From: Vibrio tubiashii
GTDB taxonomy: Bacteria > Pseudomonadota > Gammaproteobacteria > Enterobacterales > Vibrionaceae
Assembly: GCF_028551255.1 (NCBI RefSeq)
Contig: NZ_CP117030.1
Span: 868,001-932,000, forward strand
Length of the DNA: 64,000 nt
Reading direction: 5' to 3'
The position numbers and the translations under genes are program-made. The notes below the pieces were generated by a model. It searched no databases. It was not told where the DNA came from and worked only from the letters and a program-made list of their open reading frames with translations. Below, one piece after another: positions 25,714 to 36,091 of this stretch. The first letter of the stretch is position 1; every line of letters starts with the position of its first letter.

Positions 25714-26196
25714 GTGGTAGACCTTACTAAAAGACGACTATTTTCAAAACGTCTCGTTGACGATAACACTATTCGTCTACCTTGGCTCGTGAACAGCGCT
25801 AATTTCACTGACTTGTGCACTCGATGTGGCAAATGCAGTGAAACCTGCGAAACAAATATAATTATTAAAGGTGATGGTGGTTTCCCTCAAGTGGACTTCT
25901 CTCGCGGTGAATGTACGTTCTGTTATCAGTGCGCTGATGTTTGCCCCGAACCCTTGTTTGCCGATGAACAATCTTCACCTTGGAATGCTAAAGCCTTAAT
26001 CAATGAGGCATGTTTAGCGAAGCAAAATGTCGAATGCCGAAGCTGTGGCGATATGTGTGACACCATGGCAATTAAGTTCAAACTAGAAATAGGCAAAGTC
26101 GCACAACCCAATTTAGAACTTGATGAATGTACAGGATGTGGCGCTTGCGTAGCAGTTTGCCCTACTTCATCCATCAATGTGAGCAATTTAGTTTAA
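25714..26196 (+). CDS. napF: Ferredoxin-type protein NapF
   Basis: About 160 residues from the GTG at 25714, which gives an N-terminus MVDLTKRRLFS typical of NapF; a TTG at 25702 is possible. Cysteine clusters for iron-sulphur centres are visible: CTRCGKCSETC, CTFCYQCADVCP, a third weaker group CRSCGDMCD, and CTGCGACVAVCP near the end. NapF is a cytosolic accessory protein that interacts with NapA and helps its iron-sulphur/molybdenum maturation before Tat export. First gene of napFDABC. Confidence 0.9.
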   Translation: MVDLTKRRLFSKRLVDDNTIRLPWLVNSANFTDLCTRCGKCSETCETNIIIKGDGGFPQVDFSRGECTFCYQCADVCPEPLFADEQSSPWNAKALINEACLAKQNVECRSCGDMCDTMAIKFKLEIGKVAQPNLELDECTGCGACVAVCPTSSINVSNLV

Positions 26197-26210
26197 TACG
26201 GAAGAAGTTT

Positions 26211-26522
26211 ATGTCACTGAACGAAGTGCATATTTCGAGCTTAGTCGTGCATTGTTCGCCAGAACATCTCGGTGAAGTGAAATCTCAAATTGAGCAGTAT
26301 GACAATGCTGAGATCTACGGAGACAGCCCTGAGGGTAAAATCGTAGTGGTATTGGAAACTGAGAACCAAGGTTTTATCACCGACACGATCGAAACCATCA
26401 ATAATCTCCCAAATGTGTTGAGTACGGCTTTGGTTTATCACCAAATCGAAACCGGTCTCGACGACGAATCACAAAATAACAACACTGGAACTCAATATTC
26501 CCAAACCGAGGGTGAAGTATGA
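26211..26522 (+). CDS. napD: NapA chaperone NapD
   Basis: A protein of 103 residues starting at ATG 26211 ([15 protein letters not shown]) after GGAAGAAG. The SLVVH...P..L..V...I segment and [25 protein letters not shown] show the ferredoxin-like NapD fold. NapD binds the Tat signal peptide of NapA and holds it back until cofactor insertion is complete. Its stop overlaps the napA ATG by four bases, coupling the chaperone to its client. Confidence 0.9.
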   Translation: MSLNEVHISSLVVHCSPEHLGEVKSQIEQYDNAEIYGDSPEGKIVVVLETENQGFITDTIETINNLPNVLSTALVYHQIETGLDDESQNNNTGTQYSQTEGEV

Positions 26523-29008
26523 AGATGACAAGACGAGCGTTTGTTAAGGCAAACGCAGCAGCATCAGCGGCAGCAGTTGCGGGCATCACCTTGCCAGCAT
26601 CTGCTACGAATCTGATCGCTAGCTCAGACCAAACTAAAATCACATGGGACAAAGCACCTTGTCGTTTCTGTGGTACTGGCTGTTCAGTTCTTGTAGGTAC
26701 GCAAAACGGCAAAGTTGTTGCGACACAAGGTGACCCTGAAGCACCTGTCAACAAAGGACTAAACTGTATCAAGGGCTACTTCCTGTCTAAAATCATGTAC
26801 GGTCAAGACCGCTTGACTCAGCCGCTACTTCGTATGAAAGATGGCAAGTACGCTAAAGACGGTGACTTCACTCCAGTTTCTTGGGATGTAGCTTTTGACA
26901 CTATGGCAGATAAGTGGAAAGAAGCACTTAAGAAGCAAGGTCCTTCTGGCGTTGGTATGTTTGGTTCAGGCCAATGGACGGTAATGGAAGGTTATGCTGC
27001 TGCGAAAATGATGAAAGCGGGCTTCCGTTCAAACAACATCGACCCTAACGCACGTCACTGTATGGCATCTGCGGTAGGTGCATTCATGCGTACATTTGGT
27101 ATCGATGAGCCTATGGGTTGTTATGATGACTTCGAGAATGCGGATTCGTTCGTACTTTGGGGTTCTAACATGGCAGAAATGCACCCAGTACTTTGGACTC
27201 GTATTACTGACCGCCGTTTAAGCCACCCTCACGTTAAGGTAAATGTACTTTCTACGTACTACCACCGCTCTTTTGAATTGGCTGACGAAGGCTACATTTT
27301 CGAACCGCAAACAGACTTGGCAATCGCTAACTTCATTGCAAATTACATTATTGAAAATGATGCGGTTAACTGGGACTTCGTTAACAAGCACACCAACTTC
27401 AAACAAACCGCAACCGACATCGGTTACGGCCTGCGTGACGATGACCCACTACAAAAAGCAGCGGCGAACCCTAACTCAGGTAAAATGTCTTCTATCTCAT
27501 TTGAAGAATACAAAAAGTCAGTGGCACCGTACACACTAGAAAAAGCATCTGAAATGTCAGGTGTATCTAAAGAGAAACTGATCGAACTTGCTAAGCAATA
27601 TGCCGATCCAGACACTAAAGTTATGTCTCTTTGGACTATGGGTATGAACCAACATACTCGTGGCGTGTGGATGAATAGCTTGATCTACAACATCCACCTA
27701 CTAACAGGTAAAATCGCGACTCCGGGTAACAGCCCATTCTCGCTAACTGGTCAGCCATCAGCTTGTGGTACTGCTCGTGAAGTGGGTACATTTGCTCACC
27801 GTCTACCTGCCGATATGGTCGTCGCTAACCCTAAACACCGTAAGATCGCTGAAGGTATTTGGAACATCCCAGATGGTGTTATTCCACCTAAACCTGGCTA
27901 TCACGCGGTACTTCAAGACCGTATGCTTAAAGACGGTAAGCTAAACGCTTACTGGGTAATGTGTAACAACAACATGCAAGCGGGCCCAAACATCAATGGC
28001 GAGCGTTTGCCAGGATACCGTAACCCAGAAAACTTTATCGTTTGTTCTGACCCGTACCCAACCGCGACTGCGCAAGCTGCTGACTTAGTCCTTCCGACAG
28101 CAATGTGGATTGAAAAAGAAGGTGCTTACGGTAACGCAGAGCGTCGTACTCAAGCTTGGTATCAACAAGTGGGTACTGTCGGCGAGGCCAAGTCTGACTT
28201 GTGGCAAGTCATGGAGTTCTCTAAACGCTTCAAAATGGAAGAAGTGTGGACTGAAGAGCAACTTGCTATGGCGCCTCAATACCGCGGTAAAACCATGTAT
28301 GACATGCTATTCGCAAACGGCGTTATCAACAAATATCCTATCGAAGAAGCACGTGAGCTAAACGACGATGCGCACCACTTTGGCTACTACGTTCAAAAAG
28401 GTTTATTCGAAGAGTACGCTGAGTTTGGTCGCGGCCACGGTCACGACTTAGCACCATACGACGTTTACCACCAAGTTCGTGGTCTTCGCTGGCCTGTTGT
28501 TGATGGTAAAGAGACGCTTTGGCGCTACAAAGAAGGCTCAGATCCATATGCGAAAGCGGGTTCAGGTTGGGACTTCTACGGTAAGCCAGATGGTAAAGCG
28601 CTTATTATCTCAGCACCTTATGAAGCTCCACCGGAAGCACCAGATTCTGAGTACGATATGTGGCTATGTACTGGTCGTGTTCTTGAGCACTGGCACACAG
28701 GTACTATGACTCGCCGCGTACCTGAGCTTTACAAAGCGGTACCGGATGCAGTGGTTTACATGCACCCTGCTGATGCCAAAGCTCGTGGTGTTCGTCGTGG
28801 AGAAGAAGTTCTTATTGAAAACAAACGTGGTGAAGTTCGTGTTCGCGTAGAAACTCGCGGCCGTAACCGTCCACCTGAAGGCTTGGTATTCGTACCATTC
28901 TTTGACGCACGTATTCTGATTAACAAGCTGATTCTTGATGCGACTGATCCTCTGTCTAAACAGACAGACTTTAAGAAGTGTCCAGTTAAGATCACTAAGA
29001 TCGCTTAA
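26519..29008 (+). CDS. napA: Periplasmic nitrate reductase catalytic subunit NapA
   Basis: 829 residues, the usual NapA length. The N-terminus is a twin-arginine signal ([11 protein letters not shown]...LPASA). The [4Fe-4S] site is [13 protein letters not shown] with the fourth Cys in GLNCIKGY. The molybdenum-ligating cysteine lies in [11 protein letters not shown]. The C-terminal half has the molybdopterin-binding blocks [16 protein letters not shown] and [13 protein letters not shown]. It reduces nitrate to nitrite in the periplasm with electrons from NapB/NapC. Clean, intact gene in the napFDABC operon. Confidence 0.95.
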   Translation: MKMTRRAFVKANAAASAAAVAGITLPASATNLIASSDQTKITWDKAPCRFCGTGCSVLVGTQNGKVVATQGDPEAPVNKGLNCIKGYFLSKIMYGQDRLTQPLLRMKDGKYAKDGDFTPVSWDVAFDTMADKWKEALKKQGPSGVGMFGSGQWTVMEGYAAAKMMKAGFRSNNIDPNARHCMASAVGAFMRTFGIDEPMGCYDDFENADSFVLWGSNMAEMHPVLWTRITDRRLSHPHVKVNVLSTYYHRSFELADEGYIFEPQTDLAIANFIANYIIENDAVNWDFVNKHTNFKQTATDIGYGLRDDDPLQKAAANPNSGKMSSISFEEYKKSVAPYTLEKASEMSGVSKEKLIELAKQYADPDTKVMSLWTMGMNQHTRGVWMNSLIYNIHLLTGKIATPGNSPFSLTGQPSACGTAREVGTFAHRLPADMVVANPKHRKIAEGIWNIPDGVIPPKPGYHAVLQDRMLKDGKLNAYWVMCNNNMQAGPNINGERLPGYRNPENFIVCSDPYPTATAQAADLVLPTAMWIEKEGAYGNAERRTQAWYQQVGTVGEAKSDLWQVMEFSKRFKMEEVWTEEQLAMAPQYRGKTMYDMLFANGVINKYPIEEARELNDDAHHFGYYVQKGLFEEYAEFGRGHGHDLAPYDVYHQVRGLRWPVVDGKETLWRYKEGSDPYAKAGSGWDFYGKPDGKALIISAPYEAPPEAPDSEYDMWLCTGRVLEHWHTGTMTRRVPELYKAVPDAVVYMHPADAKARGVRRGEEVLIENKRGEVRVRVETRGRNRPPEGLVFVPFFDARILINKLILDATDPLSKQTDFKKCPVKITKIA

Positions 29009-29080
29009 TTATGAATACTCTGGCTGCCCTATTTAGGGCGGTCAGAATCAAGAATTTAGCCATTAGGCGGAGAATGAATA

Positions 29081-29536
29081 ATGAAAAAATTTCTAATTGC
29101 ACTGTTATCGGTAGGTGCTCTAGTAAGTGGCGCTGCAGTAGCTGAACTCGAAAACCCAGGCGGTATTGGCGGTCTAGAATCACTACGTGGAGCAAGTGAA
29201 CTTGAAGCGACACGCGTAGCTGATGATTTTAAAGACTTCCCTAAAGATCAGATCGTAGCTGATAGCTTTGTATATCAACCACCATTGATTCCACATAGCA
29301 TTCGTAATTACGAAGTGTCTCTTAATGCGAATAAGTGCCTAGCCTGCCACAGTTGGAAAAATGCTAAGGAAGCTGGTGCAACTAAGATCAGTGTAACCCA
29401 CTATGTTAACCGCGAAGATGCTGTATTAGCAGATATGTCTCCTCGCCGTTACTTCTGTCTGCAATGTCACGTTCCTCAAACTGACGCTAAGCCTTTAGTG
29501 AAGAATGATTTTGAGGCTGTTGATTCGCTTCAGTAA
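29081..29536 (+). CDS. napB: Diheme cytochrome c NapB
   Basis: 151 residues with a signal peptide ending near SGAAVA. Two CxxCH haem sites are visible, CLACHSW and CLQCHVP, and YVNREDAVLADMSPRRYFC is the typical NapB segment between them. NapB is the periplasmic electron-transfer partner of NapA. The ATG follows a GGCGGAGAATGAATA leader, and napC begins 28 bases after its stop. Confidence 0.93.
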   Translation: MKKFLIALLSVGALVSGAAVAELENPGGIGGLESLRGASELEATRVADDFKDFPKDQIVADSFVYQPPLIPHSIRNYEVSLNANKCLACHSWKNAKEAGATKISVTHYVNREDAVLADMSPRRYFCLQCHVPQTDAKPLVKNDFEAVDSLQ

Positions 29537-29564
29537 GTGAAAAAAGAGCATTAAGAGGTTACTT

Positions 29565-30143
29565 ATGAAAATACTTAAAGCATTTTGGAACAGACTCAAA
29601 AGCCCAAGTAAAGCAGCGGCTGGCGTTGTTTTGTTCCTTGGCTTTGCTGGCGGGCTTCTATTTTGGGGCGCTTTCAACACCGGTATGGAAGCAACCAACA
29701 CGGAAGAGTTCTGTTCTGGCTGTCACGCACCAATCGTTGCTGAGATTCAAGAAACAATACACTACTCTAACCGTTCAGGTGTTCGCGCTATCTGTTCAGA
29801 TTGTCACGTTCCTCATGAATGGACAGACAAGATCGTTCGTAAAGTTCAAGCGTCTAAAGAGCTGTTTGCACACTTTGTTACTAAGACGATTGACACGCCA
29901 GAGAAGTTTCAAGCTCGACGTGCGCACCTAGCTGAACGTGAATGGGCGCGTATGAAAAAGAACGACTCTCTAGAGTGTCGTAACTGTCACGAGTTTGACT
30001 TTATGGATTACTCGCAACAAGGCAAGCGTGCCTCGGCACAACACTCTACTGCCCTTGCATCAGGTGAAAAAACATGTGTAGATTGTCACAAAGGCATCGC
30101 GCATAAACTACCTGACATGCATGGCGTAGACGGCTGGCAGTAG
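29565..30143 (+). CDS. napC: Membrane tetraheme quinol dehydrogenase NapC
   Basis: 192 residues of the NapC/NirT family. One N-terminal membrane anchor (about 16-38) is followed by a periplasmic domain with four haem sites: CSGCH, CSDCH, CRNCH and CVDCH. It takes electrons from the quinol pool and passes them to NapB. No napGH genes are present, so NapC is the only visible quinol route, as in other Vibrio nap operons. Confidence 0.93.
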   Translation: MKILKAFWNRLKSPSKAAAGVVLFLGFAGGLLFWGAFNTGMEATNTEEFCSGCHAPIVAEIQETIHYSNRSGVRAICSDCHVPHEWTDKIVRKVQASKELFAHFVTKTIDTPEKFQARRAHLAEREWARMKKNDSLECRNCHEFDFMDYSQQGKRASAQHSTALASGEKTCVDCHKGIAHKLPDMHGVDGWQ

Positions 30144-30154
30144 GAGAATAGACA

Positions 30155-30292
30155 ATGAGTACATTAGAATCTGTTATTTGGCATATTCTTGGCTATAGCG
30201 CTATGCCTGTCATCATCTTGTCTGGCTTTGCAGTCGTTGCAGCCGTTTCGGTGTGGTTACTGTCGCTAGGAAAAGATAAAGAGGCTGAGTAG
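30155..30292 (+). CDS. 45-residue nap-associated membrane protein (TIGR02808-like)
   Basis: Starts 11 bases after the napC stop, with GGAG nine bases before its ATG. The 45 residues open MSTLESVIWHILGYSAMPV, have one membrane segment (about 16-37) and end in the charged tail GKDKEAE. I recall a very short Vibrio/Shewanella family of this type (TIGR02808) associated with nap; it may play a NapE-like part, which is itself undefined. It is the last gene of the operon. Confidence 0.7.
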   Translation: MSTLESVIWHILGYSAMPVIILSGFAVVAAVSVWLLSLGKDKEAE

Positions 30293-30306
30293 CCCTGATA
30301 AATTTA

Positions 30307-30324
30307 GGGGGAGTGGTCTCCCCC
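30307..30324 (+). terminator. Hairpin after the nap operon
   Basis: GGGGGAG, a TGGT loop and CTCCCCC form a 7-bp GC-rich stem. No immediate T run follows, so on its own it may stabilise the 3' end rather than terminate; the next hairpin at 30371 completes termination. Confidence 0.55.
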
Positions 30325-30366
30325 AGTAAGCTTCGGTTCAATTTTTGCCTATTTTGTATCGAACAT

Positions 30367-30401
30367 AAAAAAAGCCACCTTGGTTTTACTAAGGTGGCTT
30401 T
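30367..30401. terminator. Bidirectional terminator between nap and galE
   Basis: AAAGCCACCTT and AAGGTGGCTTT form a perfect 11-bp stem with A-rich and T-rich flanks. It serves leftward galE and probably rightward nap transcription. Confidence 0.8.
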
Positions 30402-30412
30402 CTTCTTTTAGA

Positions 30413-31426
30413 TTACTCTGGGTAACCATTAGGGTTATTCGATTGCCAACGCCAAGTATCTTCTGTCATTTGCTCTAAACTGCGTACTGCTTGCCAGTTT
30501 AGGTCTTGTTTCGCTTTGGCAGGGTCTGCCCAACATTCCGCAATGTCACCAGGTCTGCGTTCAACCACTTTATAAGCAACGGTTTTGCCTGAAGCTTTTT
30601 CAAATGCTTTCACCATTTCTAAAACACTAGAGCCGTTACCTGTTCCGAGGTTATAGATGTGCAGACCTGACTTATGCCCTACTTTGTTTAACGCGGCAAT
30701 ATGCCCATCCGATAGATCCATAACATGGATGTAATCACGTACACCAGTACCGTCAGGTGTCGGATAGTCATCTCCAAATACAGACAAACACTCTCTGCGC
30801 CCTACCGCTACTTGAGAAACAAACGGCATCAAGTTGTTTGGAATACCCTGAGGGTCTTCACCTAACTCACCCGATGGGTGTGAACCAACAGGATTAAAAT
30901 AACGCAGTAAGGTGATGCTCCAATCTGGATTAGCCTTTTGGAAGTCAGTCAAGCACTCTTCCACCATAAGCTTACTGCGACCATAAGGATTGGTTGCGCT
31001 TGTCGGGAAGTCTTCACGAATAGGGACTGAAGCAGGGTCGCCGTATACCGTTGCAGAAGACGAAAAGACCAGTGTTTTGACATTCGCTTCACGCATTGCG
31101 CTAACAAGTACTAGGGTTCCGTTGACATTGTTGTCGTAATACTCAAGAGGCAACTCTACGGATTCACCTACCGCTTTTAATCCAGCAAAATGAATAACAG
31201 CACCTACACCATGCTTTTGTAAGACATCGACAAGGGGTTGCTTGTTGCGAATATCGCCTTCGATAAACTCAGGTCTAATTCCTGTGACTTTCTCGATTCG
31301 GTCTAATACCGATTGCTTACTGTTGTAAAGATTGTCGAAAATGACAGGAGTCATTCCCGCTGCAATCATCTGAATACATGTGTGGCTGCCTATGTAACCC
31401 ATTCCACCAGTTACTAAAACTTTCAT
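30413..31426 (-). CDS. galE: UDP-glucose 4-epimerase GalE
   Basis: 337 residues, the normal GalE length. The NAD-binding GGMGYIGSH motif opens the protein, FSSSATVYGDP holds the catalytic Ser/Thr region, and the catalytic Tyr-x3-Lys is YGRSK. RYFNPVGSHPSGELGEDP and GTGVRDYIHVMDL are typical GalE blocks. It interconverts UDP-glucose and UDP-galactose for galactose use and surface polysaccharide synthesis. It is single here, not in a gal operon. Confidence 0.95.
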   Translation of the reverse strand: MKVLVTGGMGYIGSHTCIQMIAAGMTPVIFDNLYNSKQSVLDRIEKVTGIRPEFIEGDIRNKQPLVDVLQKHGVGAVIHFAGLKAVGESVELPLEYYDNNVNGTLVLVSAMREANVKTLVFSSSATVYGDPASVPIREDFPTSATNPYGRSKLMVEECLTDFQKANPDWSITLLRYFNPVGSHPSGELGEDPQGIPNNLMPFVSQVAVGRRECLSVFGDDYPTPDGTGVRDYIHVMDLSDGHIAALNKVGHKSGLHIYNLGTGNGSSVLEMVKAFEKASGKTVAYKVVERRPGDIAECWADPAKAKQDLNWQAVRSLEQMTEDTWRWQSNNPNGYPE

Positions 31427-31487
31427 GTCGCTAACCTTTTAAAAACATGCTCTTATGCTAATTCATAATACGTCTCAGCCAAAGAGG

Positions 31488-33485
31488 CTAAATGACTTTT
31501 GTTTCGTTTTTCTCAAGATGGATAACATATTGTCCCTTTCCACTTGTTTTTGCATGATACATAGCGGTGTCTGCGGCTTTCAACAATTTATCGGTATTTA
31601 CATCTTGGTACTCGGTGTATTGAACGCCGACGCTCGCACCTACCTTTAATACTTCGCCTTTGTAATCAATTGGCTTCTCTAAGCACTCAATGATCATACA
31701 TGCTACCGAATCTATGGATTTTGGATTGATGCAATTTGTTACTACAACGAACTCATCACCAGAAAGTCGAGCCACCACATCATTATCATCAGCCATCGAC
31801 ACAAGTCGTTTGGCGACCTGCTTCAACACTTCGTCACCAGCATCGTGGCCGTAAGTGTCATTTACCGATTTAAACCCATCAAGATCAATATAGAACAGCG
31901 CCAATCCACAACAGCTTCTTCGCTCAGATCTAAGCATAGCTTCAAGTACACGGTAGAGCTCCGTTCTATTCGCCAAGCCTGTGAGTGAGTCATGATGTGC
32001 TAGGTAATCGAGCCTTTCCATTTCTTTGTCGCTTGAAAGATCACTCAGCAAATAAACGAAATCATATTCATCTTGATTTTCACTGCTAGCAATTCGCGAT
32101 ACTTTAACAAATAGGGGGACTTTTTTATGACCTAGCTTATGACGCTCCCATACTTCACCTTGCCATTGACCATGTTCATTAACTGCCTTCTTAATCGTCG
32201 GCATCAAAGATTTAAACTGTTGCCAATCGAATATCTCATCCGGCCGTTTGCCTAATAGAGCCTGTTGAGAATGACCGAGAAGCTTCGATACCGCAGGGTT
32301 TGCCATCGTAATCTTATCGAATGGATTAGTGACAATGAGTCCGTCCTGGCTATTCTCAAATACACCTGCTGCTAGTCTCTGCCTGCGCTGAGCAGCATCC
32401 GCTTCAGTCACATCTTGAATAGCGAACAGCACTTGATCTTCCTTGCTCAGTCGCGTGGTCGCAATACTCAACAGTTGATGGTTACCAAACACATCTTTGA
32501 CCCACAACTGTCTGTCTATTATCTCAGCATCCTTTGTCATCGCTTCCGCTATGATGAACTGACCACCGACCCCGAGTAACTCAACAAGTAATGTGCCTTT
32601 CAAATATCCTGGCGTTCGACGGAAGATGGCACAGGTTGCCGCATTAAAATGGACCACTTCACCATTAGCATTCATCACCACTAGCGCGTGTTTGACTGTC
32701 TCTACTACTTCATTGGCGAATGCCTTTTCTTGTTCTAGTTTAGTCAGCGTATTGGTGACTTGCTTATCTCGCTCTTTAAGCCTTTCTAACATGGTGTTGA
32801 ACGCTTGTATCAATCCACCTATTTCGTCATCTGCCGCATGTGTAATGTTAAGTGTTTCGCGTTTATTCTCTATGTAAGACCAAATTCCAGAGCTGAGCCT
32901 ATAAACAGGTTTGATAATGTACATCTCTACCATCAGGTAAAGTACAAGTGCTGACACGGCGAGAAGAATCAAATAGTTGATGCTATTGGACATTGCATCT
33001 GCGTAAATCGCGTTAAGTGATTGCTTAGAAAGCGTAATACGCAGATGGGCGATTACATCTGCGCCACTTTTAATCGGGACTAATAAGAAGATGTGCTCGT
33101 CACTGATGGCATAGCGATTGTGGCGGATCTCAGCACGCTGCTTTTCTGTTGGAACGGGTGCGATTGCGCCCTGCTTTTCATACATCGCGAACAGTTGGCC
33201 ATTGGTCATGTAGAGCTTCACACGCACGACATCTTCATCGGCTGAAAATGCAACCAGTATTCTTTCTGCCGTCTTTTTATCACCAGCAAGAATGACGGTT
33301 TGCAGGCTGTGCGCGACACCTGTTGCCAAGACATCCGCTCGATTTAGGAGGTTGTCTTTTTGAGTGATATAGGATTGAAGCAAGGAATAACCTTGAGAAA
33401 AGACAAAAACAATCCCAGTAAAAACAACTATTGGTACAAATAGCTTACTCTTTAGAGATAAATGACTAAATGGTATCAATCTCAC
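31488..33485 (-). CDS. Membrane PAS-GGDEF diguanylate cyclase
   Basis: 665 residues. TM1 lies near 10-32, a periplasmic sensor of about 120 residues follows, and TM2 is near 165-187. A HAMP domain (to about 240), a coiled linker and two PAS-like domains (about 255-360 and 370-485) lead to a C-terminal GGDEF domain. The signature reads RLSGDEF (about 571-577), an SGDEF variant that can be active. No RxxD inhibitory site is seen just upstream. It should make cyclic di-GMP in response to a periplasmic or redox signal. Single gene upstream of galE on the same strand. Confidence 0.85.
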   Translation of the reverse strand: MRLIPFSHLSLKSKLFVPIVVFTGIVFVFSQGYSLLQSYITQKDNLLNRADVLATGVAHSLQTVILAGDKKTAERILVAFSADEDVVRVKLYMTNGQLFAMYEKQGAIAPVPTEKQRAEIRHNRYAISDEHIFLLVPIKSGADVIAHLRITLSKQSLNAIYADAMSNSINYLILLAVSALVLYLMVEMYIIKPVYRLSSGIWSYIENKRETLNITHAADDEIGGLIQAFNTMLERLKERDKQVTNTLTKLEQEKAFANEVVETVKHALVVMNANGEVVHFNAATCAIFRRTPGYLKGTLLVELLGVGGQFIIAEAMTKDAEIIDRQLWVKDVFGNHQLLSIATTRLSKEDQVLFAIQDVTEADAAQRRQRLAAGVFENSQDGLIVTNPFDKITMANPAVSKLLGHSQQALLGKRPDEIFDWQQFKSLMPTIKKAVNEHGQWQGEVWERHKLGHKKVPLFVKVSRIASSENQDEYDFVYLLSDLSSDKEMERLDYLAHHDSLTGLANRTELYRVLEAMLRSERRSCCGLALFYIDLDGFKSVNDTYGHDAGDEVLKQVAKRLVSMADDNDVVARLSGDEFVVVTNCINPKSIDSVACMIIECLEKPIDYKGEVLKVGASVGVQYTEYQDVNTDKLLKAADTAMYHAKTSGKGQYVIHLEKNETKVI

Positions 33486-33702
33486 TCCTAGACTACTGAC
33501 GTTTGGAAAATGTGCACAGTTACATTGTTATAGCTATCTTGTAGCGGATACTCCCTACAAACGATAGACACTTAGTTCAGGGACAGCGCAGCGATTTGAA
33601 CTGTTTTTATTAATTATTCACCAAATAATGAGTTTGATCACTGTTTAGCTAAAGTAATTGAAACATCTTAGTAAATGATTTAATTAAGGAAATTTTTCGT
33701 CA

Positions 33703-34458
33703 ATGGAAAAACGTTCGATCTGTCTTAATTGTGATATGGGTGAAAGCTTCGGAGCATGGAAAATGGGCAACGATGAGTCTGTGATGCCTCATATCCACAT
33801 GGCGAATATCGCTTGCGGGTTTCATGCATCCGATCCGCAAGTAATGAATGAGACAATAAAACTAGCGATCAAACACGACGTTCAAGTTGGCGCTCATCCT
33901 AGCTACCCTGATCTACAAGGCTTTGGTCGGCGCAGTATGGTTTTGTCTCCTGATGAAATCACCAACATGTTGATTTATCAAATCGGCGCCATCAAAGGGC
34001 TCGCGGATAGCCATAACAAAGACCTTAGCTATGTTAAACCTCATGGCGCTCTCTACAATGATATGCTGAAAGACCTTACTATTTTTGAATCAGTGGTAGA
34101 CGCCGTTTCAAGCTTTGGTTTACCGCTAATGACACTTGCCGTTGCTGATACCCAACCCTACCTTGATATCGCCGATCGCTACGACGTCCCCCTACTTTTT
34201 GAAGCCTTTGCAGACCGCAGTTATCTCGCCAATGGATTCTTAGCTCCACGTGGACAAGACAAAGCGGTATTAACCAACCACGAAGACATTTTAAATCAGG
34301 TATTACAAATAGCACGCTATGGCAAAGTCCGAACTATTGATGGATTTTCAATTGCGCTTGAGGCCGATACCATATGCGTTCACGGTGATAATCAAGAAGG
34401 CGTCGCCATGATCAAACAGATTCGTTCGCTGCTTGATAAGGAGAGTCAAAGTACATGA
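33703..34458 (+). CDS. pxpA: 5-oxoprolinase subunit PxpA (LamB/YcsF)
   Basis: 251 residues of the LamB/YcsF family: LNCDMGESFGAWKMGND at the start, ANIACGFHASDP, VGAHPSYPDLQGFGRR, YVKPHGALYND and EAFADRSYLANGFLAPRG are all hallmark blocks. With PxpB and PxpC it forms the ATP-dependent prokaryotic 5-oxoprolinase that converts pyroglutamate to glutamate. Its stop overlaps the pxpB start by four bases. Confidence 0.93.
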   Translation: MEKRSICLNCDMGESFGAWKMGNDESVMPHIHMANIACGFHASDPQVMNETIKLAIKHDVQVGAHPSYPDLQGFGRRSMVLSPDEITNMLIYQIGAIKGLADSHNKDLSYVKPHGALYNDMLKDLTIFESVVDAVSSFGLPLMTLAVADTQPYLDIADRYDVPLLFEAFADRSYLANGFLAPRGQDKAVLTNHEDILNQVLQIARYGKVRTIDGFSIALEADTICVHGDNQEGVAMIKQIRSLLDKESQST

Positions 34459-35162
34459 TTATAGATACCTCTATCGACCCTGTTGCCGAGTGCTCGATTT
34501 TGATTCGCTTTCACAGTGCCCCCAATGATCACCTTTCTTGGGTGATTGGTGAGATTAGTCATTACCTCACCAATCAGCTCGGAGCCTGGGTAATGAATGT
34601 GACCCCTTCTTTTGATTCGATACTGGTTGACTACCTTCCACACCGTATATCTATTTTCGAGTTTGTTCCCTACCTAGAAAAATTAGTTACTCAAGCCCTT
34701 CTTAACATGCCAGAAGCACATGTTCCTGATGTCATTGAGTTACCAGTCTATTACGATCTCTCGGTAGGCCCTGACCTCAAACAATACTTAGATTCCGGTC
34801 AATCTTTAGAGTCTGTCATTAAAGCCCATTCACAAACCGAATACACCGTTGGCGCGATTGGGTTTACCGCAGGGTTCGCATTTCTTTCTGAAGTTGATGA
34901 AGCCATAAGGCGACCTAGAAAGCCAACCCCAAGGGTAAAAGTCCCTAAAGGCAGCGTTGCCATTGCTAATAATCAAACTGCAGTCTACCCAAGTGAAACA
35001 CCTGGCGGCTGGAACATCATTGGCAATTGCCCTGTTGAACTCTATCACCCAACAAGCTCAAAAATTCTACCCTTTACTATTGGCACCAAAATTAAGTTCA
35101 CAGCGATAAGTGAGAAAGAGTTTTTAGCACTTGGCGGTCAAATCAATGAGGGTTGGCAATGA
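34455..35162 (+). CDS. pxpB: 5-oxoprolinase subunit PxpB (KipI)
   Basis: 235 residues of the KipI/allophanate hydrolase subunit 1 family. The IELPVYYDLSVGPDL segment, YTVGAIGFTAGFAFLSEVDE and the R.P.PRVKVPKGSVAIANNQTAVYP..TPGGWN.IG block are diagnostic. In B. subtilis the homologue also inhibits kinase KinA, but the operon context here points to 5-oxoproline hydrolysis. It overlaps pxpC by four bases. Confidence 0.93.
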   Translation: MIIDTSIDPVAECSILIRFHSAPNDHLSWVIGEISHYLTNQLGAWVMNVTPSFDSILVDYLPHRISIFEFVPYLEKLVTQALLNMPEAHVPDVIELPVYYDLSVGPDLKQYLDSGQSLESVIKAHSQTEYTVGAIGFTAGFAFLSEVDEAIRRPRKPTPRVKVPKGSVAIANNQTAVYPSETPGGWNIIGNCPVELYHPTSSKILPFTIGTKIKFTAISEKEFLALGGQINEGWQ

Positions 35163-36091
35163 CAATTGAAAACTACATAGAAGTCGTGAAACCCGGTCAG
35201 CAGACTCTTATTCAAGATTTTGGTCGCTTTGGTTTAGCCCATTTTGGTATTGCGCAAGGCGGACCAGTTGATGATTACGCCTATAGCTGGGCAAACCATC
35301 TGTTGGGTAATACCATTAACATGCCCACGCTTGAGATCACCTTGGGCCAAGCTGAATTTTTGATACACCACTCTTGCGAACTCGCTATCGCCGGTGGTGA
35401 CTTAAATGCCAAGTTAGATGGTGAAAGTCTTGATAATTGGTCGACATTTCGCGCTTTAAAAGGACAAACGTTAACCTTCGCCCTTCCTCGTAACGGATTG
35501 CGTGCCTACCTAGCAATTAAAGGCGGATTTAGTATACCAACACAGTTAGGCAGCGCCTCGACCGTAGAACGAGACCAATTAGGCGGCTTAACACATGGGA
35601 CGCCGTTACAAAATGGCGACATTTTACCGTTCGACCAACATGCCATATCCTCTAGCAGTGTACAGATGACATTTAGATACAAGCCTGACTATAACTTGCC
35701 ATTGGAGCTACGCGTTATTGAGGGCTACCAAGTCAATGACTTCTCTCGTGACGCCGTCGATTCGCTCTATACCCAAGAATTTGAAGTGAGCCAGCTCGTC
35801 AATCGTATGGGATATCGACTGTCTGGTTCAAAGGTTAAAGCCCCTAAGAAAGAGTATTTGAGTGAAGGGATTGCTCTTGGTTCAATTCAAATCACACCAA
35901 GTGGTGAGCCGATCGTGCTGTTAAATGACAGGCAAACCATAGGTGGCTATCCGAAAATAGGCTGTGTAGCTCGCATAGATTTGCCAAGGTTAGCGCAAGC
36001 AAAACCAGGACAAAAAGTGAGATTCGTTCGTGGGGATTTATTGGGGCTACAAGACGTCTGGGGTCAATGGGCTCGATTTTTTGGCTATTAG
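35159..36091 (+). CDS. pxpC: 5-oxoprolinase subunit PxpC (KipA)
   Basis: 310 residues from the ATG at 35159, which overlaps the pxpB stop (ATGA). Family blocks: VVKPGQQTLIQDFGRFGLAHFGIAQGGPVDDYA near the start, LPRNGLRAYLAIKGGF and ILLNDRQTIGGYPKIGCV-type sequence near the end. Third subunit of the PxpABC 5-oxoprolinase. No transporter for the substrate lies next to it. Confidence 0.92.
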   Translation: MTIENYIEVVKPGQQTLIQDFGRFGLAHFGIAQGGPVDDYAYSWANHLLGNTINMPTLEITLGQAEFLIHHSCELAIAGGDLNAKLDGESLDNWSTFRALKGQTLTFALPRNGLRAYLAIKGGFSIPTQLGSASTVERDQLGGLTHGTPLQNGDILPFDQHAISSSSVQMTFRYKPDYNLPLELRVIEGYQVNDFSRDAVDSLYTQEFEVSQLVNRMGYRLSGSKVKAPKKEYLSEGIALGSIQITPSGEPIVLLNDRQTIGGYPKIGCVARIDLPRLAQAKPGQKVRFVRGDLLGLQDVWGQWARFFGY

